From Candidatus Rhodoferax bjergmarkensis (GTDB lineage Bacteria; Pseudomonadota; Gammaproteobacteria; Burkholderiales; Burkholderiaceae_C): a stretch of DNA of 64,000 nt. The DNA is taken from assembly GCA_016708345.1 (NCBI GenBank), contig JADJFX010000002.1, positions 590,036 to 654,035 of the forward strand, written 5' to 3'. The notes beneath the pieces are model-generated. The model had not been told where the DNA came from. It did no database searches and saw nothing but the letters and a program-made list of their open reading frames with translations. Of this stretch, positions 9,235 through 18,150 are shown one piece after another (positions within the stretch are counted from its first letter, which is position 1; each line of letters starts with the position of its first letter). Both the position numbers and the translations under genes were made by a program.

Positions 9235-10641
9235 TCAACGCCCCCGTCCGCCTCGTCGCTTGGCACCGCTTGATCCACTACCCGCGCCACGCCGCTGTCC
9301 CTGATCCTGTCGCTGACGTGTGAAGCTATCAGCTCCGATATAGCCTAAAGACGTTTTCATGGGATCCGGTTGAGCAGCACCGCTACCCTGACGATCCCCT
9401 GGTTCTGAGCGATTTTTTCTGTTTTGACCCGCTCCCTGAGCGTAACCTTGCCCAGCGTCCACACGGGAGCTGTTTGCCACATTGCGCTGACCACTGCCTG
9501 AATTGCGCGGCCCATTGCCTCGGCTTCCACGGTTTCTCCCCCGTCCGCCCGCTTCTTGTCCAGCACCGACGCGCCGTTGGCCATCAACCCCCTTATCACC
9601 AGTACCTTCGTCGGTTGCACTGTTGCTGCGAGTTCCAGCCGCTTTCATCAGGGATCTGATATCCCCCTCATCAAGTTCCATCCATGCCCCACGTTTGAGA
9701 CCACGTGGCAACATCATGGCGCCATAACGAATTCGAATCAAGCGACTGACCGCGTGTCCGACCGCCTCAAACATGCGTCTAACCTCGCGGTTCCGCCCTT
9801 CGGAAATCGTGACCCGGTACCAGCAATTTGACCCCTCGCCTCCGCCCGCTTCAATCGATCCAAATTGAGCTACCCCATCGTCCAGTTTGACGCCATCAAG
9901 AAGCCTTTGTTTTTCTTCCTTGCTCAATGCACCCAACACACGAACGGCATACTCTCTTTCCAGACCAAACCGGGGATGCATCAAGTTATTCGCCAACTCG
10001 CCGGAACTGGTAAACAGCAGCAGGCCTTCAGTGTTGAGATCAAGCCGCCCCACAGACTGCCATTTGCCTTGATGCAGTTTCGGCAACCTACGAAACACCG
10101 TGGGACGATTTTGCGGATCGTCGTGCGTCACAACCTCGCCAATCGGTTTGTGATAAGCAATCACCCTTGCCGGTGGTGCCTCAATACGAAAACGGATTGG
10201 CTTGCCATTGACCTTGACATGATCTCCGAATTGAATGCGCTGACCAATATGGGCTGGTTCATTGTTGACCGTGATTCGCCCTTCCATGATCAACTGCTCC
10301 ATCTCCAGCCGCGACCCCATGCCCGCTTGGGCCAACACCTTGTGCAACTTGGGGGTTTCAGCCTGCGGTGCCAGCACCCGTTTCAAAGCAGGCGCATCCG
10401 GACTTTCGTCATCCACATCAAACTGACCGGAAACCACATCATCAAAACATATTCCAACCATTGCGGACTCTTGGTTTTTTTCCGCAACTTGCCGAGCCCT
10501 TGGTGTGGAATCAGTACCAGGCTCCTGAACAGCCGTCGTCGCAATTCCAACCACTGCAGACGCAACAATGACCTTAGCGCCATCATGACTCAAAGATGCC
10601 CCGTTCATTGGCTCCGGTGTATCGACACTGTTGACGGTCAT
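9235..10641 (-). CDS. rluB: 23S rRNA pseudouridine-2605 synthase RluB, long form
   Basis: RluB converts U2605 of 23S rRNA to pseudouridine. An S4 RNA-binding domain (KLHKVLAQAGMGSRLEMEQL) is followed by the synthase core with the catalytic aspartate in GRLDLNTEGLLLF. The protein has 468 residues because of two extras: an N-terminal extension of about 130 residues and a low-complexity tail of about 130 residues rich in Gly, Arg, Asn and Gln. Such basic disordered tails are common on rRNA modification enzymes of Burkholderiales. The gene overlaps scpB by 4 bases, so the two are coupled. Confidence 0.93.
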   Translation of the reverse strand: MTVNSVDTPEPMNGASLSHDGAKVIVASAVVGIATTAVQEPGTDSTPRARQVAEKNQESAMVGICFDDVVSGQFDVDDESPDAPALKRVLAPQAETPKLHKVLAQAGMGSRLEMEQLIMEGRITVNNEPAHIGQRIQFGDHVKVNGKPIRFRIEAPPARVIAYHKPIGEVVTHDDPQNRPTVFRRLPKLHQGKWQSVGRLDLNTEGLLLFTSSGELANNLMHPRFGLEREYAVRVLGALSKEEKQRLLDGVKLDDGVAQFGSIEAGGGEGSNCWYRVTISEGRNREVRRMFEAVGHAVSRLIRIRYGAMMLPRGLKRGAWMELDEGDIRSLMKAAGTRSNSATDEGTGDKGVDGQRRVGAGQEAGGRGRNRGSRGNGPRNSGSGQRNVANSSRVDAGQGYAQGAGQNRKNRSEPGDRQGSGAAQPDPMKTSLGYIGADSFTRQRQDQGQRRGAGSGSSGAKRRGGRGR

Positions 10642-11288
10642 GATGGGGTTCCAGTTAAGAAAAATAATTCATCGCTAGCACTTGGACTGATCGGACGGCT
10701 CTTTAATGGCATATCGATTTCGGCCTGCACAGCAGGGTCCATCTCGCCGATCGAACTCAAAACATCAGCCTGTTGCGCCGGATTCTCAAGCATGGGCAGT
10801 TGGTCCAGCGACTCAAGCCCCAAATCATCCAGAAAATGCTTTGTAGTGGCAAAAAGCGCGGGGCGTCCAATCGTTTCCCGGTGACCAATGGCTTCAATCC
10901 AGCCCCTGTCTTCAAGCTGCTTAAGCAACAGGGAATTCACCGTTACACCCCGAATGTCTTCTATATCACCTCGGGTTACCGGTTGCCTGTACGCAATAAT
11001 GGCCAAGGTTTCAAGAGTGGCCCGGGTATAGCGGGGCGGCTTTTCAGGGTGCAGCCTGTCCAGATACTCCCGCATCTCGGGCCTGCTTTGAAAACGCCAT
11101 CCCGTTGCCACGCTGACCAACTCTACCCCACGCTGTGCCCACTCCTGCTGCAACTCCTGCAGGAGAACTTTCAGCGTATCAGCGCCCAAACGATCATCAA
11201 ACAGCGTTCGCAAGTCACGCACCTGCAAGGGCTGTTGCGAGCAAATCAAGGCGGTTTCTAGTACGCGCTTGGCATCCGCCGTATTCAT
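10638..11288 (-). CDS. scpB: Segregation and condensation protein ScpB
   Basis: ScpB is the KITE (winged-helix dimer) subunit of the SMC-ScpAB condensin complex. The 216-residue protein shows the typical first winged helix (RVLETALICSQQPLQVRDL) and the second-domain signature RATLETLAIIAYRQPVTRGD followed by IRGVTVNSLLLKQLEDRGWI. The acidic C-terminal tail is variable in the family. It overlaps rluB by 4 bases. The scpB-rluB pairing is widespread in Proteobacteria; scpA is not in this window. Confidence 0.95.
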   Translation of the reverse strand: MNTADAKRVLETALICSQQPLQVRDLRTLFDDRLGADTLKVLLQELQQEWAQRGVELVSVATGWRFQSRPEMREYLDRLHPEKPPRYTRATLETLAIIAYRQPVTRGDIEDIRGVTVNSLLLKQLEDRGWIEAIGHRETIGRPALFATTKHFLDDLGLESLDQLPMLENPAQQADVLSSIGEMDPAVQAEIDMPLKSRPISPSASDELFFLTGTPS

Positions 11289-11418
11289 GTTTTATGCAAT
11301 TTCCGGGAAAACACCTTAAGGTGCGAAATCAGTACGATTCTCTGAAGCGCTGCGACTGATTGACAAATCAGGCGCGCATACCCCGAACAGCTTGTTGGGG
11401 CGCTGGTTTTTTACACCA

Positions 11419-12430
11419 TCAGCTTAAATTGTAGCTTAGACCCCAATGGCTCAACGCATCACTGAAATCTTGCGGCAAGCAAGCCTGAAATACCAAACTC
11501 TGATGCGTCACTGGATGGTCAAGCGCCAAGCGATACGCATGCAGTGCCTGTCGCTGCATGCCAGCGGCAACCGTGCCGCCATACAGCACATCAGCCACCA
11601 AAGGATGTCCGATTGACGCCAGGTGGACCCGTATCTGGTGGGTTCGCCCCGTATGCAAAGTACAGCGAACCAGGCAACCATCGTTGCCGTTTTGAAGAAG
11701 TTCTATGTCCGTTCTAGCCAATTTTCCCGGTGTTTTTGCCATGTCAACTACTGCCATGCGCAAGCGATTTCGCGGATCGCGGCCAATCGGCTCATTGACG
11801 CTGCGTGTTTCACGCACCCAACCAGATCCGATGGGCCAGCGCTACATAGTGGCGCCCAACCTGCCTTGCCGAAATAGCGCGAACCAGCGCATCCATCACA
11901 GCCCTCGTACGGGCCACAACCATCAAACCGCTGGTATCTTTGTCAAGGCGATGAACAATGCCGGCACGCGGCAAATTCATGGCCCTGGCATCATGGGCCA
12001 ACAAACCATTCAAAAGAGTACCACTCCAGTTACCCGGTGCCGGATGAACGACCAAACCCACAGGTTTGTTGATTACCATCAGGTGCTCGTCTTCATACAC
12101 CAAATCCAGCGCCATGGATTGGGGCTTGAAAGCCTGGCTCTGCGGTGTTGGTCGCAGTTCAATCGTTCCGACATCGAAGGCCTTGACTCGGGATGAAGGT
12201 TTGCACATCGGCACCCCATTGACCGAAACGGCACCCAAATCAATCAATTGCTGCAAATAGCTTCGTGAAAACTCGGGCACCATGTCAACCAAGGCCCTGT
12301 CCAGCCGCTGACCATGCTGATCCTCATTAAAAACCAGATGCCGTAACTCCGCATCTGGTCCAGTGTCCGCCGCGTCTTGCGCATCGTCGCTCTCAGACCC
12401 GACAGATATAATAAAACTGGAATTTTTCAA
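11419..12430 (-). CDS. rluD: 23S rRNA pseudouridine synthase RluD, interrupted by a 1-base frameshift
   Basis: RluD makes pseudouridines 1911, 1915 and 1917 in helix 69 of 23S rRNA. The first 206 codons (from 12430) hold the S4 domain and the catalytic motif GIVHRLDKDTSGLMVVARTR. They end in ALAHRIWLGA-stop. The rest continues in another frame from about 11817 (VNEPIGRDPRNRLRMAV ... GRTHQIRVHLASIGHP). Removing one G from the three-base run at 11817-11819 joins the parts into one protein of about 336 residues, a normal length. It is divergent from bamD with 14 bases between starts, a common arrangement. The break may be a sequencing error. Confidence 0.88.
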
Positions 12431-12444
12431 GAAAGTTGTCCCTC

Positions 12445-13250
12445 ATGCTTCGTGCCAAATTATCGGTTGTCTGCGCTTTGTCGTTGGCAGTAGCAGCATT
12501 TATGCTGGCCGGGTGCTCTACCGTAACAGAGGACAAGACGGCCGCGTGGAGCCCTGAAAAGATATATGCCGAGGCCACCGAGGAGATGAAAGCCGGGGCT
12601 TTCGACAGAGCCGTGACGCTTTTTGAAAAACTGGAAGGACGCGCCGCCGGAACGCCATTGGCACAGCAAGCTCAGCTTGACAAAGCGTATGTGCATTACA
12701 AAAGTGGTGATCTCACCCTGGCCATCGCCACCCTTGACCGCTTCATGAAGCTGCACCCGGCCAGTCCCGCATTTGATTACGCGCTGTACCTTAAAGGCAT
12801 CATCAACTTCAATGATGATTTGGGACTTTTTCGGCCATCACCCGCCAAGACCTTGCGGAGAGGGACCAAAAAGCCGCCAAAGAATCTTTTGAATCATTCA
12901 AGGAGTTGGTTAGCCGGTTTCCAAATTCACGCTATGCGCCAGAAGCAACACTGCGCATGACCTACATCGTGAATTCACTTGCCCAATACGAAGTCCATGT
13001 TGCTCGCTACTACTTTGCAAGGGCAGCGTATGTGGCCGCCATCAACCGGGCTCAAGTAACCGTCGCGGACTACCAAGGCGCACCGGCGACAGAAGAAGCG
13101 CTGTTTATCCTCGTGAAATCGTACGATGCACTGGCCTTGCCTCAGCTTCGTGACGACGCTAAAAGAGTCTTGGAAAAAAACTTTCCCGCTACTGAGTACC
13201 TGACCCGCGGATTCAAAGACAACTCCGATCCATGGTGGAAGGTCTGGTAA
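12445..13250 (+). CDS. bamD: Outer-membrane assembly lipoprotein BamD, interrupted by a 1-base frameshift
   Basis: BamD is an essential TPR lipoprotein of the BAM complex. The start at 12445 (MLRAKLSVVC) gives a lipoprotein leader with lipobox MLAGC. TPR helices follow (FDRAVTLFEKLEGR, LAIATLDRFMKLHPASP). The frame breaks after INFNDDLGLF: the next expected segment, ITRQDLAERDQKAAKESFES, lies in the neighbouring frame. Adding one T to the five-base run at 12827-12831 restores a 268-residue protein ending in DPWWKVW. The tail converges with and overlaps the DinG-like gene by 38 bases. Since bamD is normally essential, the break is more likely a sequence error than a true loss. Confidence 0.9.
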
Positions 13251-15225
13251 GCGCATCGAGCGTCTGCACCAGCTCTTCTTCAGAGTTTATTTTGCGCATG
13301 GGCGGCAGGGCCCGCATCAGCCGCCGACCATAGCCCATCTGTGTCAGCCGTGGATCGCAAACCACCAAGATCCCACGGTCAGATTCACGCCGAATCAATC
13401 GTCCAGCGCCCTGTTTGAGCGCAACCGCCGCCTCTGGAATGAAATAGTCCATGAAAACACTTCGCCCAGCCGCCTCCAATCGTTTTGAACGCGCCTGCAC
13501 CAATGGATCACTGGGAGGTGGAAACGGCAATTTGTCGATGACCACCATTTGCAAGGCATCACCAGGAACATCCACACCTTCCCAAAACGAAACCGAAGCA
13601 ATCAGGATGCAACCCGTTCGGTCTGCCTGATTGCCCTGACGAAAGCGTTCCATCAGTTCGCGCTTTGGCAGTTGTCCTTGTACCAGAATTTCCAGCGCAC
13701 CTGAATCTTCAAAGCGAACTTTCAGTGCTTCACTGACAGAGTGCAAGGCTCGCAGCGTCGTGGTCAAGACCAAGGTTCGCCCACCAATCACGGGGGCTGT
13801 TTTTGCCACAAAATCGGCCACCTGCACACTGTGCATCGGATCACCGGGTTTTGCCAAATGCAGCGGCACATACAAAGCAGCCTGACGGGCATAGTCAAAC
13901 GGGCTACCGAGTTTCAAAATTTCTGCATCACCCAACCCACATGCTTGGGTGAACCACATCAAATCAGCGTCATCGCCCAGCGTGGCCGAGGTAAAAACCC
14001 ATGAACGCCGCAAGTCATCACCCTCCATGCGCCTGAGCATTCGAGACTGGACGGCTTTCGAGATGTCCACGGGTGCCTCGATCAAACCCAGTTGTGCCCC
14101 AACATCGAGCCAGCGCACGGCATCCACTTCACTGGCGTTCGAAAAAACCTCCAGCAACTCCACAAATTGCGCTGCTCGCTGCCCTAGGCGCTGCAAATCA
14201 GGTGCCATTTCGCTGACCGTGTCCAGCGCCAGCTCAGCCCTTTGGCACGCCGCGAAGAGGTCAGCCAGCGCAGCTTTCCAACCCGGGGCATCCACTTGCT
14301 CTGGAACATCGTCGGTCCAGGCCAGCCGGACCCCGGAGTCGGCTTGCCCCACCAGCAATCGCAAATCACGTGCAGCGTATTCAATGTCTGCGGCGAGTTG
14401 CGGCCAATCAGCCAGACCACGCGCATGCAACACCCCATGGGACAGCATATCGCGGCCAAAATCCAGCAACTGACGCGTGCTCAGTTGTTTGCCCAAAAAT
14501 TGAATGCCCGTCTCGTTGAGCTGATGCGCCTCATCAAAAATAACCGTTTTTACAGACGGAAGTAGTTCGGCAATACCCGATTCACGAACCGCCAAATCCG
14601 CAAAAAACAAATGATGATTGACCACCACAAGGTCGGCTGCCATCGCCTCTCGCCGTGCCTTTTGAACATGACATTCACGAAACTTCGGGCACAAAGACCC
14701 AAGGCAATTGTCACGCGTCGAGGTCACCAGCGGGATGACGGGCGAACGCTCGTCCAGCCCCGCCAACTCAGCCAGATCACCGCTGACGCTTGTCTGCGCC
14801 CACAGCTCAATTCGCGCCATTGTCCGAAGTGCCGGTTGCTCTGAAAATTGGGCGTCATGCCGGGCATGGCCAAGACGATGAAGACAAAGATAGCTGGCAC
14901 GGCCTTTGAGCAGCGCCGTGCGAACGGGGACTCCCAGAGCGCGTAACAGGTGTGGCAGGTCGCGATCAAACAACTGATCCTGCAAAGTTTTGGTGGCGGT
15001 CGAAACCAGCACCCGATCTCCACTGAGCAAGGCCGGAACCAGATAAGAGTAAGTTTTGCCAATACCCGTTCCGGCTTCTACGACCAGCACGCCCCCGTCC
15101 TCCATGGTGCGCGCAACCGCCACCGCCATTTCGGTCTGACCCTCTCGGGGCTGGAACGCTTCAACCGCTCGTGACAGCAGGCCCGATGAAGCGAACACCT
15201 CACGAACCTGGCGCTGCAAACCCAT
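13213..15225 (-). CDS. DinG/YoaA-type ATP-dependent DNA helicase
   Basis: This 670-residue protein is an XPD-like 5'-3' superfamily 2 helicase involved in repair of blocked replication forks. Walker A is in EAGTGIGKTYSYLVPALL, the DEAH box in VIFDEAHQLNE, and the iron-sulfur cysteines in DNCLGSLCPKFRECHV plus an upstream YLCLHR. The C-terminal helicase domain has SFWEGVDVPG and QGAGRLIRRESDRG. It starts 3 bases after the DUF465 gene stop and ends inside the 3' end of bamD on the other strand. DinG versus YoaA cannot be separated with certainty; the length favours the shorter YoaA type. Confidence 0.92.
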   Translation of the reverse strand: MGLQRQVREVFASSGLLSRAVEAFQPREGQTEMAVAVARTMEDGGVLVVEAGTGIGKTYSYLVPALLSGDRVLVSTATKTLQDQLFDRDLPHLLRALGVPVRTALLKGRASYLCLHRLGHARHDAQFSEQPALRTMARIELWAQTSVSGDLAELAGLDERSPVIPLVTSTRDNCLGSLCPKFRECHVQKARREAMAADLVVVNHHLFFADLAVRESGIAELLPSVKTVIFDEAHQLNETGIQFLGKQLSTRQLLDFGRDMLSHGVLHARGLADWPQLAADIEYAARDLRLLVGQADSGVRLAWTDDVPEQVDAPGWKAALADLFAACQRAELALDTVSEMAPDLQRLGQRAAQFVELLEVFSNASEVDAVRWLDVGAQLGLIEAPVDISKAVQSRMLRRMEGDDLRRSWVFTSATLGDDADLMWFTQACGLGDAEILKLGSPFDYARQAALYVPLHLAKPGDPMHSVQVADFVAKTAPVIGGRTLVLTTTLRALHSVSEALKVRFEDSGALEILVQGQLPKRELMERFRQGNQADRTGCILIASVSFWEGVDVPGDALQMVVIDKLPFPPPSDPLVQARSKRLEAAGRSVFMDYFIPEAAVALKQGAGRLIRRESDRGILVVCDPRLTQMGYGRRLMRALPPMRKINSEEELVQTLDALTRPSTMDRSCL

Positions 15226-15228
15226 CCT

Positions 15229-15462
15229 TCAGGCCGGCTCGTCGGGTGTCAACGTGCGCTCAATGCGCGCAATTTCATCACGCAGCGCAAGCCGTCTTTT
15301 TTTCAGCCGGCGCATCAAAAGCTGATCAAGCGGTGTTTCACGCGACGCGAGATCGATCATCGCATCCAGATCGCCATGTTCTATGCGCAGCTCGATCAGC
15401 CGGCGTTCGGGAAAGTGCAGGTTAGAGTCCAAGGTGTCCGTCAGTGAAAATACCCAAATCAA
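15229..15462 (-). CDS. Small DUF465 (YdcH-like) protein
   Basis: A 77-residue helical protein with the DUF465 pattern: FPERRLIELRIEHGDLDAMID followed by LLMRRLKKRRLALRDEIARI. The family is small, widespread in Proteobacteria and of unknown function, probably an antiparallel coiled-coil. The start at 15462 leaves about 15 residues before the conserved FPE motif; a shorter start is possible but no better ATG is seen. It lies just upstream of the DinG-like helicase gene, probably in the same transcript. Confidence 0.8.
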   Translation of the reverse strand: MIWVFSLTDTLDSNLHFPERRLIELRIEHGDLDAMIDLASRETPLDQLLMRRLKKRRLALRDEIARIERTLTPDEPA

Positions 15463-15547
15463 TCGGGCTGGATTGATTGATGAGTTAGCTTGATAATACG
15501 TCTTTCGTATTCAATCATTAAGGTCTTGGCTGTCTAAGCTGTTCAAT

Positions 15548-16309
15548 ATGTCCAAAGGCTACCGACTCACCGCATCCACCGGCATCCATAAGGGTGACCG
15601 TGACTACCAGCAAGATCAAGTCATTTTGTTGAATCATCCGCGTGTCAGCGGGTGTGTGATGGCCGTGTTGGCAGATGGCATGGGGGGGCGCAGCGGGGGG
15701 CGCAAAGCATCTGACCAAGTCATGATGACTGCCAGACAGTTGTTTGAACGCTATGCACCAGAAACCGACGATGCCGCTGCCACGCTAATGCAAATGGTGC
15801 AGGAAGCGCACTTGGTTATCAAACTGACTGCCATTTCTTCGGAAGAAGAGCCGCACAGCACGGTGGCCGCTTTTTTGATCAATCCCGGCGGTGATTGCCA
15901 CTGGGCCCACGCTGGTGATTCGCGGATTTACCACTTCCACGGCAGCAAGTTCATCAAACGCACCATGGACCATTCCTACGTGCAGGCGCTGGTTGACCGT
16001 GGTGAGATTACCGAAGAGCAAGCCAACGTACACCCCCAATCCAATATTTTGCTGGGTTGCCTTGGCACCGAGAGCGACCCCCCGATCGATGTTCATTTCA
16101 TCCCCAAGTTGCGCTCTGGCGACATTTTGATGGCTTGCAGCGATGGTGTCTGGCATTACTTCACGACGCCCGAAATCGGCTCCGTTCTGGCCACACTTTC
16201 GGCTCGCGAGGCAACAGAATTTCTGATCGAAAAGGCCAGGTCGCGAGCCCATGGCGGTGGCGACAACCTTTCGCTGGCGATCATCAAACTCGAACCCTTG
16301 GGTTCCTGA
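15548..16309 (+). CDS. PP2C-family serine/threonine protein phosphatase
   Basis: A complete 253-residue PP2C catalytic domain with no extra module. Metal-binding motifs are visible: GDRDYQQDQ near residue 16, VLADGMGG near residue 40, HAGDSRIYHF near residue 119, SDGVWHY, and the terminal GGGDNLSLAII. Stand-alone PP2C proteins act opposite Ser/Thr kinases; related ones occur in bacteria as PppA, Stp1 or PrpC. No kinase gene is next to it here, so the substrate is unknown. It is transcribed away from the DUF465-dinG pair from a shared 85-base intergenic region. Confidence 0.92.
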   Translation: MSKGYRLTASTGIHKGDRDYQQDQVILLNHPRVSGCVMAVLADGMGGRSGGRKASDQVMMTARQLFERYAPETDDAAATLMQMVQEAHLVIKLTAISSEEEPHSTVAAFLINPGGDCHWAHAGDSRIYHFHGSKFIKRTMDHSYVQALVDRGEITEEQANVHPQSNILLGCLGTESDPPIDVHFIPKLRSGDILMACSDGVWHYFTTPEIGSVLATLSAREATEFLIEKARSRAHGGGDNLSLAIIKLEPLGS

Positions 16310-16345
16310 CTTTTAATTTTTGACTGGCAACCCGAAACCGGCACT

Positions 16346-16972
16346 TCAAGGTGCTGGCGGCAAAGGCTTGGCCTTGGTGCCAGATTTTTCCAGTCTGGTT
16401 TTTTCCCGCTTTGCGCGCTGCTCGCGCGCTTGATCCTGCTTTTCCTGGAACTGTTTTCTTTCTTGTGCCCTATCGGCCTCTGAACGCCCTTGGTAATGCG
16501 TTTTTTTGCGATCTTGGCTCACATTCGAAGTCTGCTGCAACTGTGTCCGGGCCTTCTGGCTCGCAATTTCCAAGCGTTCCTCACGAGCCTTTTGTGCCTG
16601 CATGGCTTCAAGCCGGTTTGCAGCATTTTGAGCAGATCGGTCTTCCGCACTTTTTTCCTTCAGCCGTTCCAACTGCTGCGCCGCCTTGAACTGTCGCTGT
16701 GCCTGCCTGAGCGCCACCTCCTGCTTTCGCAGCAGCTCAAAACTCTCACGTCGGCGTGCCCGCACGGCATGCAGACAATCCGTCACGGCAAACTTGCCAT
16801 AACAAATCGCCTCTTCCTTTTGGTACTGGGTTTCCTGTTGCGCACGGGTTGCTTGAATGCGGCTGAGCTCACCCTCAAAATCATTCTGCCTTGCGGTGAC
16901 GGCAACACTTGCTTGCGCAAAAAAAGGGACGGCTACGGCCATCAACACCCGCGCCAACAGCAGTTTGTTCAT
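16346..16972 (-). CDS. Exported, charged coiled-coil protein of unknown function
   Basis: Not recognised as a named family. The 208-residue protein starts with a cleavable-looking signal (LLARVLMAVAVPFFAQASVA) and is then almost entirely charged helix, rich in Arg, Lys, Glu and Gln, with a predicted long coiled coil. Two cysteines lie close together (ICYGKFAVTDC, about residues 57-67) and could form a periplasmic disulfide. The C-terminus is basic and proline-rich. It overlaps the zapE stop by 4 bases (ATGA), so it is probably translated together with zapE; a link to the cell envelope or division is only inference. Confidence 0.7.
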   Translation of the reverse strand: MNKLLLARVLMAVAVPFFAQASVAVTARQNDFEGELSRIQATRAQQETQYQKEEAICYGKFAVTDCLHAVRARRRESFELLRKQEVALRQAQRQFKAAQQLERLKEKSAEDRSAQNAANRLEAMQAQKAREERLEIASQKARTQLQQTSNVSQDRKKTHYQGRSEADRAQERKQFQEKQDQAREQRAKREKTRLEKSGTKAKPLPPAP

Positions 16973-18078
16973 GTCAGACTGGTATCGACATTGCGGCGCT
17001 CCAGCGCCAAATACTCTTTGGACTGCATTTCATTCAACCGGGACACTGTCCGGGGAAATTCATGGGCCAGCGGGCCTTCGGTGTACAAAGCTTCCGGTGC
17101 CACTGCCGCGGAGAGAATCAGTTTGACCCGCCGGTCATACAGCACATCCACCAGCCAGGTAAAGCGCCGTGCTTCTGAGGCCATGCGCACCGGCATGTAG
17201 GGCACATCACTCAAAAAGATCGTGTGAAATTGCGATGCAATTTCAAGGTAATCATTTTGCGAACGTGGTCCTCCGCACAGCGCTTTGAAATCAAACCAAA
17301 CCACGCCACCGGCCCGCCTGCGTGCCTTGATCTGGCGTGACTCTATGTTCAACAGGGGGTTTTCATCGGGCGACGCCGCCAGCGCGTCAAATGCCTGCGC
17401 CATGGCACGATCAGCCACGGGCCCCATCGGAACATGGTAGAGCTGGACGGCTTCAAACGTGCCCCGGCGATAGTCGCAGCCGTTGTCCACGTTCATCACT
17501 TCCATCCGATCGTTGAGCAGCTCAATGGCTGGCAGGATGCGATCCCGGTGCCTGCCACCAGGGTACAAATCATTGGGACGAAAATTGGAGGTAGTGACAA
17601 AACCCACCCCGTTGTCGAACAAAGCCGACAACAGCCGGTACAGAATCATCGCGTCGGTGATGTCGGCCACATGAAACTCATCAAAGCAGATCAGGCGGTA
17701 GCGTTTTGCCATGCGCTTGGCCAGCACATCCAGCGGGTTCGCTGTGCCCTTGAGGTCTGCGAGTTCGCGGTGCACCTCGCGCATGAACTCATGAAAATGC
17801 AAGCGCGTCTTGCGCCGCAGGGGAACTGCCTTGTAAAAGCAATCCATCAAAAAACTCTTGCCCCGCCCTACTCCACCGTACATGTAAACGCCACGGGGAA
17901 TGTCGGGCCGGTTGATCAGCTTCTTGAGCGGATTGGATCGCTTGTGCTTGAACAGCGCCCATTCCTGCGCACAGCGCTCCAGCGCTTCAATTGCGCGCAG
18001 CTGGGCGGGATCGCCCACATAACCCCGAGCCAGCAGCTCCGCTTCGTAGGTTTGCTTGACACTTAATGAATATGGCAC
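16969..18078 (-). CDS. zapE: Cell division protein ZapE (AFG1-like ATPase)
   Basis: ZapE is an AFG1/LACE1-type ATPase that interacts with FtsZ and supports division under stress. The 369-residue protein has Walker A in YMYGGVGRGKSFLMDCFY and Walker B in YRLICFDEFHVADITDA. The family motif TSNFRPNDLYPGG and the sensor region are also present. The gene is downstream of lpdA and the odh cluster, which is the usual place in Comamonadaceae, though a GCTA...TAGC repeat (18085-18140) lies between it and lpdA. Confidence 0.94.
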   Translation of the reverse strand: MPYSLSVKQTYEAELLARGYVGDPAQLRAIEALERCAQEWALFKHKRSNPLKKLINRPDIPRGVYMYGGVGRGKSFLMDCFYKAVPLRRKTRLHFHEFMREVHRELADLKGTANPLDVLAKRMAKRYRLICFDEFHVADITDAMILYRLLSALFDNGVGFVTTSNFRPNDLYPGGRHRDRILPAIELLNDRMEVMNVDNGCDYRRGTFEAVQLYHVPMGPVADRAMAQAFDALAASPDENPLLNIESRQIKARRRAGGVVWFDFKALCGGPRSQNDYLEIASQFHTIFLSDVPYMPVRMASEARRFTWLVDVLYDRRVKLILSAAVAPEALYTEGPLAHEFPRTVSRLNEMQSKEYLALERRNVDTSLT

Positions 18079-18084
18079 CTGACT

Positions 18085-18140
18085 GCTACCAATTTAATAG
18101 CTGCTCGCGCAAGTAATACGTGCGCCAGAGGCCAATTTCA
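18085..18140. repeat. Palindromic GCTA...TAGC element, full form
   Basis: A 17-base imperfect palindrome GCTACCAATTTAATAGC (18085-18101) is followed by TGCTCGCGCAAGTAATACG and a GCCAGAGGCCAATTT tail. A near-identical arrangement stands at 41849-41900. This is the long form of a dispersed element with at least seven more partial copies in the window. It fills the gap between lpdA and zapE. Confidence 0.75.
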
Positions 18141-18150
18141 TATATAAAAA

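Noticed and set aside
11381..11411. CCCC-AACA hairpin with T-run as terminator of rluD
   Set aside because: The T-run is on the plus strand, so it points the wrong way for rluD, and no plus-strand gene ends there.
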